The notes beneath the pieces were generated by a model. The model saw nothing but the letters and a program-made list of their open reading frames with translations. It searched no databases and was not told the DNA's origin. DNA of 64,000 nt from Kordiimonas aestuarii (lineage in GTDB: Bacteria > Pseudomonadota > Alphaproteobacteria > Sphingomonadales > Kordiimonadaceae), in assembly GCF_025574465.1 (NCBI RefSeq), contig NZ_JAOBPP010000020.1, forward strand, positions 186,001 through 250,000, given 5' to 3'. Of the stretch, positions 24,822 through 32,381 are shown one piece after another (the stretch's first letter is position 1; each line of letters opens with the position of its first letter). A program made the position numbers and the translations under genes.

Positions 24822-26458
24822 TGGCTACATTGGGACATATATCTGGCGCGGGCGCGCCAAAAGGGCCAGGCGGCTCCAAGATGAACCCGGCGCAGGCGCA
24901 GGACTTCCTGCGTCGCGGTTACCGTGCAATGCAGCGGGGCGACTTCCATGAAGCAGGCGGATGCTGCAGCCTTGTGCTCAAACATTTTCCGAAAGCCAAG
25001 GAGGCGCACTTCCTTGTTGGCCTGATTGGCATTGAAAGCGGTGACTGGGCAACTGCCAAGCAGGCCTTCCGGAATGTGGTCAGCCTTGACGAAGCCCACA
25101 CCGCAGGCTGGGCGCAACTTGCGCGCTGCTGTGTGACCATGGGCCAGTATAACCTAGCTGAGAAAGCGCTGCACAACGCGGTGGCAACGGGCACTGACGA
25201 CCCGTTGGTAATGGATGTCATCGGCAACGTATACAGCCTGCTCGGCGATCAGAAGACCGCACTGGAATGGTTTGATGGCGCTGCCAGCAAGGCAAAAACG
25301 GCATTTTTTGAACTCAGCCGGGCCAAGGCGTTGACGTTCCTGGGGCGGCTGGATGAAGCACGTCATGCGCTTGAGGCTGTGCTCCATGAAAAGCCGGATG
25401 CCGCGCTCGCACACTGGATGCTGGGCAGACTTCGCACTGCGGAAGGCCCTGAACATATCGCAGCAATGGAGGCAATTTCGGTACGTGTACCGGATGCCCA
25501 CCCGGACGCGCCGTTCCTTCACTATGCGATTGGCAAAGACTATGAGGACCTTGGCAGGTGGGATGAAGCCTTTAAGGCCTATAACGCAGGTGCCGTGGCT
25601 AGGCGCAAGCTGGTCAATCATGATGAAGCTGCGGAAGAAGCGTTGTTTGACAGTCTTCAAGAGCTCCTGACGAAAAACTGGTTTGACGCACAAAAGGATG
25701 GGTACAGTGATGCCGCGCCTGTTTTTGTTGTTGGTCAACCGCGCACCGGAACCACACTTATTGAGCGGATCATGACGGCGCACAGTGACGTGGAGTCCGC
25801 GGGTGAGCTGCAGCAGTTTGGCATGGCGATTAAACGTGTCAGCGAAATGAGTTCACCGCGCCCCATGACCGCGGAGATTGTGAAAAAAGCGGCGGGTGCG
25901 GACATGAAGGCACTCGGCGATCTTTACCTCAATACCACGCGGGCGGTGCGAGGCAGTAGCCCACGGTTTGTCGATAAGTTGCCGGTGAACTATTTATATC
26001 TACCGTTTATCGCCGCAGCGCTGCCAAATGCAAAAATCGTTCATATTGTCCGTGACCCGATGGATAGCTGCTTCGCAAGCTACAAGCAGTTGTTCGCGGA
26101 CGCCTATTATCATTCTTACGACCAGGAGGAAATGGCACGACATCATGTGCGCTATCGCAAGCTGATGGACCGGTGGCGGCACGTGCTAGGCGAGCGAATT
26201 CTGGATGTCGCCTATGAAGACACGGTTGCCGATATCGAACCTAACGCAAGGAAAATTATCGATTTCCTTGGGCTTGAGTGGCAGGACGCGTGCCTCAGTT
26301 TCTACGAACAGAAATCCGCTGTGACAACAGCGAGCGCTGCACAGGTGCGCGAAGCTGCGCACACTCGCTCTGTTGGCCGCTGGAAAAAATTTGAAAAGCA
26401 TTTGGGACCGATGCAATCGGTCCTCAATACCGCGGGGTTGTTGAAGTTACCCGTATAA
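24821..26458 (+). CDS. TPR-repeat sulfotransferase
   Basis: A 545-residue two-part protein. Residues about 15-255 are tetratricopeptide-like helical repeats (RRGYRAMQRGDFHEAGGCC, AEKALHNAV, TALEWFDGA). Residues about 295-545 are a sulfotransferase domain with the PAPS 5'-phosphosulfate loop VVGQPRTGTTLIERI and the 3'-phosphate motif VHIVRDPMDSCFASYKQ. Such proteins transfer sulfate from PAPS to a peptide, glycan or small molecule. It is odd to find one coupled to a PuuB-like oxidase gene (TGATG overlap); the acceptor is unknown. A stand-alone sulfotransferase occurs at 62371 in the glycosylation locus. Confidence 0.87.
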   Translation: MATLGHISGAGAPKGPGGSKMNPAQAQDFLRRGYRAMQRGDFHEAGGCCSLVLKHFPKAKEAHFLVGLIGIESGDWATAKQAFRNVVSLDEAHTAGWAQLARCCVTMGQYNLAEKALHNAVATGTDDPLVMDVIGNVYSLLGDQKTALEWFDGAASKAKTAFFELSRAKALTFLGRLDEARHALEAVLHEKPDAALAHWMLGRLRTAEGPEHIAAMEAISVRVPDAHPDAPFLHYAIGKDYEDLGRWDEAFKAYNAGAVARRKLVNHDEAAEEALFDSLQELLTKNWFDAQKDGYSDAAPVFVVGQPRTGTTLIERIMTAHSDVESAGELQQFGMAIKRVSEMSSPRPMTAEIVKKAAGADMKALGDLYLNTTRAVRGSSPRFVDKLPVNYLYLPFIAAALPNAKIVHIVRDPMDSCFASYKQLFADAYYHSYDQEEMARHHVRYRKLMDRWRHVLGERILDVAYEDTVADIEPNARKIIDFLGLEWQDACLSFYEQKSAVTTASAAQVREAAHTRSVGRWKKFEKHLGPMQSVLNTAGLLKLPV

Positions 26459-26544
26459 CTGGCCAGGCCCCGGGGTGGAGTCTGGTTCGATGTTCAACAT
26501 GAGAGAGCAGCTGTCAGGGCATGTCTGAACGTTGCTTAAAAAAA

Positions 26545-26561
26545 TCCGGTGACAGACCGGA
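26545..26561 (-). terminator. Hairpin with T-tract on the minus strand
   Basis: TCCGGT (26545-26550) and ACCGGA (26556-26561) with loop GACAG. The plus strand has an A-run before it, so on the minus strand it forms a textbook terminator with seven Ts. No minus-strand gene precedes it, so it may instead be a leader element of the receptor gene starting 30 bases downstream. Confidence 0.5.
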
Positions 26562-26591
26562 GTATATCATCCTTAAGGGGAGGAGCAGAAA

Positions 26592-28901
26592 ATGACATCT
26601 GTCTATCGAACCCGTACACACGCTATCAAGGCAGGGGCGTCGCTCGCGGCAATCCTTCTATCCGGCGGTGCTGCGATTGCTCAGGACGCGGACGACGACA
26701 CGCTCGCGATTGAGGAGGTTGTGGTCACCGCACAGAAACGTGTGCAATCAACACAAGACGTCCCGGTTTCCATCACAGCGTTTGACGCCAATTTCACCAA
26801 GCGAGTCAACATTGATGATGTGAAAGATCTGGTGAAATTCGCGCCAGGCTTTGCTGGTGACAGTAAAGACAGCTTCATCGATTATATCAACATTCGTGGT
26901 ATCTCCACCAATGACTTCGGGGTGGGTGGCGATCCATCGGTCGGTTTTTTCAAAAACGGTCTGTATCAGGGTCGCAACGGTGTGGTCGTGACTTCCATGT
27001 TTGACATGGAACGCGCAGAAGTTCTCAGGGGCCCACAAGGGTTTCTTTTCGGGCGCAATGCCATCAGCGGTGCCGTAAGCCTATACACCGCCAAGCCGAA
27101 TTTCGATTCTGCGTCGGGATACGTTGAGCTGGGTGCCGGCGAGCGGGGCATCCTTGAGATGGAGGCCTGGACCAATATCCCGATGAATGACAACTTCGCG
27201 CTGCGTCTTGCTGCCTATCACAGCGAAGAGGACGGCTATTCAGATAACGCCGCGGAAATTGGCGACGATAATCTCGTAGCGCACGATAAGTCTGCATTCC
27301 GCGCAACTGCCGGGATGCGCGGCGAAAGCTGGGATGCGACCCTCATGTTGGAATATGAGGACCGTAAACAAAGTGGCTCAATCTACCGGTTGATAGAAGA
27401 TGACGAGGTTGTCCCGTTTCTGGAAGAGGTGCTGGGCCGTGATATCAGCCCACGCGGCAGTATCCGGAGTGTGGATAACGACGCCAAGCTTGGCAACTAT
27501 GACAACGGTGAGATCATTTCGCTTAGTGCCGAAATCAACTTTGACCTTGGCTTTGCGACCCTGACCTCCGTGACGGGCTACAAAGACCATGATTATTCTT
27601 ATGCCGAAGATTTTGACGGCATGAATATCGGGTTCAATGACTACGCACAGGACCAGAGCGGAGATTATTTCGAGCAGGAACTTCGCCTTGTTAGCCAAGC
27701 GGATGGCCCGCTTAGCTGGTATGGTGGTGTTTCTTATTACAAGGAAAATATTGATGCCTTCTTCCGCCAGCGCGGCGACGAAGAAGTCATGTGTGCGGCT
27801 TACTACTATTATTCCTGCTCCGAAGTATTCGCCTACTATGGCTGGGGCGAGTTTACGCCAAACCCTGATGGGTTGCTTGAGGCAAACCAAGTATACGGTA
27901 AATACCACGGTTGGGGCGCCTATGTGGATCTGACCTACGCCGTAAGCGACAAGTTCGAGGTCGGGGCGGGTATGCGCTACAGCAAGGATACCAAGGAATT
28001 TGGTAACTATATCCTGCCTGTAGACAGCGAGCTTGGTCCATTCTGGGCATTTGGTGTCACCACGGACGGTTTTGTTGAGGGCGAACACTCGTGGGATGCC
28101 TTCACACCGCGGTTTGTTGCGCGTTATCGTCCCAATGACGACTGGATGATCTACGCCAGCGCCACGCGCGGCTTCAAGGCCGGTGGTTTCGGCAGCTTTG
28201 CGGTCGAAGCGGATGACGACGACGTAACCGAGGATCTTGTCGCGCTTAATGCCACACTCAATCAGTTCGAGCCAGAGACGGTCTGGTCCTATGAGGTTGG
28301 TGTGAAAGGCGATATGCTCAATCGCCGTATCCGTCTGGATGTCAGTGCGTATCACTACCGCTATAAAGATCTGCAGCTCAATTACTTCGACAAGGGGACG
28401 CGGATCACCAACGTGGGTAAAGTGAAGTCCTGGGGGCTGGAAAGCACCGTGCAGGCTATCGTGAACAAGAATATTGACTTATTCTTCGCAGGCTCATGGA
28501 ATGAGAACGAAATCTCGGGGGCCGAAACCGTCGAGCCGGGCAGTACAGGCAATCGCCTGCCGGGGTCGCCCAAGTTCACGCTTTCTGGTCTTGCCAGCTA
28601 TCATTTTGAAGTTGGTAACGGTGAGATGAATGCTTCCGTTGACTTCCGAACACAAACCAAGACCTACGGGGGGCTCGGAAATTCGGAGGTGTTTGCAAAC
28701 CCGGGCTGGACCGATGTATCGGCGCGTCTGAGCTATGAAAGCTTCAACAGCTGGAAAGTAACGGCCTATGTGGAGAATATCTTCAACGCGGCTTACTATG
28801 ATGGCACGTCTGAGGCTGGCGGCTTCTTCCCCGGCCATGGCTTTGGTATCAGCCGACCAACGACAGTCGGCGTGAAATTTTCCTATCGCTTCGGCGAATA
28901 A
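26592..28901 (+). CDS. TonB-dependent outer-membrane receptor
   Basis: A 769-residue receptor that imports a bulky ligand using TonB energy. It has a signal peptide (cleavage near AIAQD, residue 31), a TonB-box-like EEVVVTAQKR segment, a plug domain (about residues 48-165) with VLRGPQGFLFGRNAISGAV, and a 22-strand barrel containing many aromatic residues. A strong GGGGAGGAG ribosome site precedes the ATG. The ligand is not identifiable; many FecA-type receptors with VTAQKR starts in marine alphaproteobacteria serve siderophores or organic nutrients. It lies after the polyamine island, ahead of an omega-aminotransferase. Confidence 0.93.
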   Translation: MTSVYRTRTHAIKAGASLAAILLSGGAAIAQDADDDTLAIEEVVVTAQKRVQSTQDVPVSITAFDANFTKRVNIDDVKDLVKFAPGFAGDSKDSFIDYINIRGISTNDFGVGGDPSVGFFKNGLYQGRNGVVVTSMFDMERAEVLRGPQGFLFGRNAISGAVSLYTAKPNFDSASGYVELGAGERGILEMEAWTNIPMNDNFALRLAAYHSEEDGYSDNAAEIGDDNLVAHDKSAFRATAGMRGESWDATLMLEYEDRKQSGSIYRLIEDDEVVPFLEEVLGRDISPRGSIRSVDNDAKLGNYDNGEIISLSAEINFDLGFATLTSVTGYKDHDYSYAEDFDGMNIGFNDYAQDQSGDYFEQELRLVSQADGPLSWYGGVSYYKENIDAFFRQRGDEEVMCAAYYYYSCSEVFAYYGWGEFTPNPDGLLEANQVYGKYHGWGAYVDLTYAVSDKFEVGAGMRYSKDTKEFGNYILPVDSELGPFWAFGVTTDGFVEGEHSWDAFTPRFVARYRPNDDWMIYASATRGFKAGGFGSFAVEADDDDVTEDLVALNATLNQFEPETVWSYEVGVKGDMLNRRIRLDVSAYHYRYKDLQLNYFDKGTRITNVGKVKSWGLESTVQAIVNKNIDLFFAGSWNENEISGAETVEPGSTGNRLPGSPKFTLSGLASYHFEVGNGEMNASVDFRTQTKTYGGLGNSEVFANPGWTDVSARLSYESFNSWKVTAYVENIFNAAYYDGTSEAGGFFPGHGFGISRPTTVGVKFSYRFGE

Positions 28902-28916
28902 ACTTAATTCAATGCA

Positions 28917-28940
28917 GCGAAGGGCATACGTGCCCTTCGC
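28917..28940 (+). terminator. Perfect 10-bp hairpin after the receptor gene
   Basis: GCGAAGGGCA (28917-28926) and TGCCCTTCGC (28931-28940) around a TACG tetraloop, 15 bases past the stop. The T-run is weak (ATCTT), so partial termination or 3'-end protection is likely. Confidence 0.6.
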
Positions 28941-28963
28941 ATCTTATGCAAAATAGGTGTTTC

Positions 28964-30289
28964 ATGGACGGCACAAACAAACGTATGAATGATGATATGG
29001 CAGCCTACTGGATGCCGTTCACGCCAAACAAAGATTTCAAAGCCAACCCGCGCATGCTGGAAAGCGCGGATGGCCTTTATTACCGCACGACGGACGGGCG
29101 TGAGGTGATCGATGGATCATCGGGGCTCTGGTGCTGTGCGCTTGGACATAACCATCCAAAGGTGGTTGAGGCAATACGCGAACAGGCTGGCACGCTTGAC
29201 TACTCGACCGCGTTCCAGTTTGGACATCCCAAAGCATTTGAGCTCGCGAATATGCTCAAGGACACTATGCCGGGCGATCTTGACCATATCTTTTTTACCA
29301 ACTCCGGTTCCGAGTCCGTGGACACTGCGCTGAAGATGGCGCTTGGGTATCACCGCTTGCGCGGGGAGGGCCAGCGCACGCGCTTTATTGGCCGTTTGCA
29401 TGGTTATCATGGTGTTGGCTTTGGCGGTATTTCCGTCGGCGGCATGGTCAATAACCGCAAGTTTTTTGGCGCACAGCTGCCGGGGGTGGACCATCTGGCG
29501 TTCCCATATGATGAGAGTATGAAATTCTCTAAAGGTCAGCCGACCGATGGCGCCGACTATGCCAATTCTCTTGAGGAGATTATCTCGCTTCATGATGCAA
29601 GCACGATTGCCGCAGTGATTGTGGAGCCTGTCGCGGGGTCCGCCGGTGTGTTTGTTCCACCAATCGGGTATCTCGAACGCCTGCGCGAGATTACAGAACA
29701 ACATGGTATTCTGTTGATATTTGATGAGGTTATCACTGCGTTTGGCCGTCTGGGGTATGCTTCAGCTTCGGAACGTTTTGGCATTGTACCCGACATCATC
29801 ACCACAGCCAAAGCCGTTAACAATGGATCAGTGCCGATGGGTGCTGTGGCTGTCCGTAAAGGCATCTACGATACTTATATGGATGAGGTGAAGGGCGGGG
29901 TTGAGCTTTTCCATGGTTATACCTATTCCGCGCATCCGCTGGCGGTAGCCGCCGCAATCGCGACCCAGAAGGCCTATGCGGAAGAGGGCGTGTATGAGCA
30001 CGTGCGCGCGACAGAAGACTATTTTGCTGATATGGTGCATAACCTGCGCGATGCGGAAACGGTGACTGATGTGCGCAACCTGGGCTTCATGAGTGCACTC
30101 ACATTTGCACAGATCGACGGCAAACCGGCGTCGCGCTCAGGCAAGATATTCCTGCGCGCATTTGAGAATGGGCTCAAGGTGCGCATGAGCGGTGACCACA
30201 TTGCCATCGCGCCGCCACTGGTGTCGCGAAAAACAGATATTGACAAGATTGGTGAAATTATGCGGAAAACCATCAACGACGTTAGTTAA
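28964..30289 (+). CDS. Omega-amino acid:pyruvate aminotransferase (class III)
   Basis: A 441-residue class III PLP enzyme of the beta-alanine/omega-amino acid:pyruvate type. It shows AAYWMPFTPNKDFK at the start, DGSSGLWCCALGHNHP, FFTNSGSESVDTALKMA for phosphate binding, GRLHGYHGVGFGG, LLIFDEVITAFGRLG with the PLP aspartate, and the Schiff-base lysine in TTAKAVNNGSVPMGA. The ATG at 28964 has AGGTG 6 bases upstream; the ATG at 28946 has no ribosome site. Beta-alanine from spermine or diaminopropane breakdown, or GABA, are plausible substrates given the nearby polyamine genes. Confidence 0.87.
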   Translation: MDGTNKRMNDDMAAYWMPFTPNKDFKANPRMLESADGLYYRTTDGREVIDGSSGLWCCALGHNHPKVVEAIREQAGTLDYSTAFQFGHPKAFELANMLKDTMPGDLDHIFFTNSGSESVDTALKMALGYHRLRGEGQRTRFIGRLHGYHGVGFGGISVGGMVNNRKFFGAQLPGVDHLAFPYDESMKFSKGQPTDGADYANSLEEIISLHDASTIAAVIVEPVAGSAGVFVPPIGYLERLREITEQHGILLIFDEVITAFGRLGYASASERFGIVPDIITTAKAVNNGSVPMGAVAVRKGIYDTYMDEVKGGVELFHGYTYSAHPLAVAAAIATQKAYAEEGVYEHVRATEDYFADMVHNLRDAETVTDVRNLGFMSALTFAQIDGKPASRSGKIFLRAFENGLKVRMSGDHIAIAPPLVSRKTDIDKIGEIMRKTINDVS

Positions 30290-30315
30290 CCACCCGCAAT
30301 TTCATCAAGGGCTTC

Positions 30316-30573
30316 ATGGTCAAAAAAACAGTCAGGAGAATGATGCCTGCCTCCCGCATTGGTCGGTTTGTGGTGGGCATTATTCTTATTTTAGGCGGAC
30401 TTCTTGGCTTTTTGCCGGTTCTGGGGTTCTGGATGATCCCGCTGGGCTTGCTAATCCTTTCACATGATTTTGCCTCGGTCAGACGTTTCCGGCGACAGTC
30501 TGAAGTCAAGCTTGGTCGTTGGTGGCAAAGGTGTCGCGAAAAAAAAAGCAGCGAGGAGGAGGGCGACGAATGA
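30316..30573 (+). CDS. Small membrane protein (PGPGW-like)
   Basis: An 85-residue protein with one long or two closely spaced hydrophobic segments (RFVVGIILILGGLLGFLPVL, then WMIPLGLLILS) and a basic C-terminus. The pattern resembles the putative transmembrane PGPGW family, whose function is unknown, though the PGPGW core is here replaced by PVLGFW. It overlaps the dehydratase gene start by 4 bases (ATGA), so the two are coupled. Confidence 0.65.
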   Translation: MVKKTVRRMMPASRIGRFVVGIILILGGLLGFLPVLGFWMIPLGLLILSHDFASVRRFRRQSEVKLGRWWQRCREKKSSEEEGDE

Positions 30574-31568
30574 CATACGCCATCAGTATGGATGATATCC
30601 GAAGTGCAGCGAAACAAATTGAAGGCGCTGCCGTTCGCACGCCGCTTCTTGAACATCCGGCGCTGAATGACGCTGTTGGTGGCCGGGTTTTCATAAAGCC
30701 AGAAAATTTTCAGCGGGTCGGTGCGTTCAAGTTCCGTGGTGCCTACAACCGGCTATCACGCCTTGGCGATGTTGAAAAAGCCCGGGGAGTGGTAGCCTTT
30801 TCAAGTGGAAACCATGCGCAAGGCGTTGCCAAGGCAGCCCAGATGCTGGGGATCAGGGCGACCATTGTGATGCCGGACGACGCACCGAAACTCAAGCTGG
30901 CAAATACCCGGGGTTATGGCGCGGATGTCGTACTTTATGACCGTTATAACGAGGACCGCGAGGCCGTTGCGAAGCGGGTTGTCGGGGATAGCGGCGCGAC
31001 CGTTGTTCCGCCCTATAATGATCGGTACATCATGGCGGGCCAGGGCACGGTGGGCCTTGAAATAGCGCAAGACCTGCAAAAGCTTGGTCTGAAGCCTGAT
31101 CAGGCGCTCATCAATTGCGGCGGCGGTGGGCTTGCGTCTGGCACGTTCCTGGCGCTTAAGGACGCTTTTCCAGTCATGCGGGGTTATGCGGTGGAGCCAG
31201 AGGAATTTGATGATGTGACACGCTCGCTAAAGAGCGGTGTGATCGAGAAAGTGGATTTTGGAGCCCGCTCAGTGTGCGATGCGCTTTTGACCCCAAGTGC
31301 AGGGGACCTGACCTTCCCCATATTACGGGGCCTTGGTATTGAAGGGCTTACCGTAAGTGACGCTGAGGCGATGGACGCTGTCCGCTATGCAGCGATCACC
31401 CTTAAGCTGGTGGCTGAGCCGGGCGGGGCAGCATCTTTGGCCGCGCTGATGAATGGGCGCGTTGAAACCCGCGGCAAAACAACCGTCATTGTCCTGTCGG
31501 GTGGCAATATCGAACCTGAAATGTTGGCGGATTGCGTCGGCAACGTATCAGAGAGTAATGCAAACTAG
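30570..31568 (+). CDS. Threonine/serine dehydratase, PLP fold-type II
   Basis: A 332-residue PLP enzyme predicted to deaminate threonine or serine; serine racemase-like activity is also possible. It has FIKPENFQRVGAFKFRGA, where the Lys in KFRGA binds PLP, SSGNHAQGVA, and the glycine-rich phosphate loop NCGGGGLASG. There is no C-terminal ACT regulatory domain, so it is the short, catabolic type. ATG 30570 overlaps the previous stop and follows GGAGGAGGG; an earlier in-frame start lies wholly inside the previous gene. Confidence 0.9.
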   Translation: MTYAISMDDIRSAAKQIEGAAVRTPLLEHPALNDAVGGRVFIKPENFQRVGAFKFRGAYNRLSRLGDVEKARGVVAFSSGNHAQGVAKAAQMLGIRATIVMPDDAPKLKLANTRGYGADVVLYDRYNEDREAVAKRVVGDSGATVVPPYNDRYIMAGQGTVGLEIAQDLQKLGLKPDQALINCGGGGLASGTFLALKDAFPVMRGYAVEPEEFDDVTRSLKSGVIEKVDFGARSVCDALLTPSAGDLTFPILRGLGIEGLTVSDAEAMDAVRYAAITLKLVAEPGGAASLAALMNGRVETRGKTTVIVLSGGNIEPEMLADCVGNVSESNAN

Positions 31569-31661
31569 GCGAGGACCTTAAGGGCTTGGCGGCGCGCCGA
31601 TGATGCGCTATAGAGCGGAAAATAATTTTTGAGGCCAAACACGCCGCTATAATTGGAGCCA

Positions 31662-31778
31662 ATGAAGATGGATATTCACGAGCAAGAACGCACATACGAC
31701 GGGTTCATGAAATACGGTACGCGTGCGACCGTTAGCATCATTGTTGTAGTTGCACTGCTGGCGGCCTTTGTCGCTTAA
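31662..31778 (+). CDS. aa3-type cytochrome c oxidase subunit IV
   Basis: A 38-residue protein: short polar head with HEQERTYDGFMKYGTR, then one hydrophobic span (SIIVVVALLAAF). The QERTYDGFMK pattern followed by a single helix is characteristic of the small alphaproteobacterial aa3 oxidase subunit IV, which packs against the oxidase core. GGAG lies just upstream of ATG 31662, and a strong terminator follows. The main oxidase genes are not in the window, so it is encoded away from them, as is common. Confidence 0.85.
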   Translation: MKMDIHEQERTYDGFMKYGTRATVSIIVVVALLAAFVA

Positions 31779-31807
31779 GCGGCAGGCAACGCCAGAAGCA
31801 AAAAAAG

Positions 31808-31832
31808 CGGCGCTGTTGGCGCCGTTTTTTTT
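31808..31832 (+). terminator. Rho-independent terminator
   Basis: CGGCGC (31808-31813), loop TGTTG, GCGCCG (31819-31824), then eight Ts. Flanking A and T runs mean it could also serve the converging hspQ gene. Confidence 0.92.
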
Positions 31833-31849
31833 ATTGTCTGTAAGCTAGC

Positions 31850-32194
31850 TTAATGTCGGGGAATGGCCTTTAACTGGTACTGACCTTCCTTGAGGTCACC
31901 AAACAGCTCAAATACCTCGGGATGATTGACCGGTTCGTCAGAATCGTCCGCGACGAGGTTCTGCTGTGAGACGTAGGCTTCGTAGCTGGTGTCCTCGTTC
32001 TCGGCAAACAGATGATAGAAGGGTTGTTCCTTCGCCGGACGGATTTCCGCCGGGATAGATTCCCACCATTCTTCGGAGTTCGCGAATTCAGCATCTACGT
32101 CAAAAATTACACCCCGGAACGGGAAAAATTTATGGCGTACGACCTGACCTATCGTGAACAGCGGTGTTTTTACGATATTTGTTTCGCGCTGCAT
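31850..32194 (-). CDS. hspQ: Heat shock protein HspQ (hemimethylated-DNA-binding/YccV family)
   Basis: A 114-residue HspQ/YccV-like protein. E. coli HspQ adjusts Lon protease activity and binds hemimethylated DNA. The sequence has FTIGQVVRHKFFPFRGVIFDVDAEF at the N-terminus, the EEWWESIP segment, and PFYHLFAENEDTSYEAYVSQQNL, all family hallmarks. A TTGACA-17-TATCTG promoter at 32226-32254 predicts a transcript start near 32219. That favours ATG 32194 over the GTG at 32209, which would sit on the ribosome site. Confidence 0.92.
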   Translation of the reverse strand: MQRETNIVKTPLFTIGQVVRHKFFPFRGVIFDVDAEFANSEEWWESIPAEIRPAKEQPFYHLFAENEDTSYEAYVSQQNLVADDSDEPVNHPEVFELFGDLKEGQYQLKAIPRH

Positions 32195-32225
32195 GCTTCG
32201 GTTTTGCACTCCTTAACTCTCGCGT

Positions 32226-32254
32226 CAGATAGGCGTCTTAGGCCTTGATGTCAA
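32226..32254 (-). promoter_or_regulatory. Promoter of hspQ
   Basis: On the minus strand, TTGACA (32249-32254), 17-base spacer, TATCTG (32226-32231). The -35 is perfect and the position fits a short hspQ leader. Heat-shock control cannot be judged from this alone. Confidence 0.7.
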
Positions 32255-32381
32255 CAGGCCTTGCATTTCGTCTCAGGCTTGCGCCATCCTACCGCAGATT
32301 GGTTGGCAAAAGATTACCAGCTATAAAGAATTCCAGTCTTTTAACAATAATTTGGGTTTAGGGATAAAAAAGGGAGTGATC

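Noticed and set aside
27378..28355. Minus-strand open frame (about 325 codons) opposite the TonB receptor
   Set aside because: Lies entirely within a conserved receptor gene; lacks recognisable motifs or a ribosome site.
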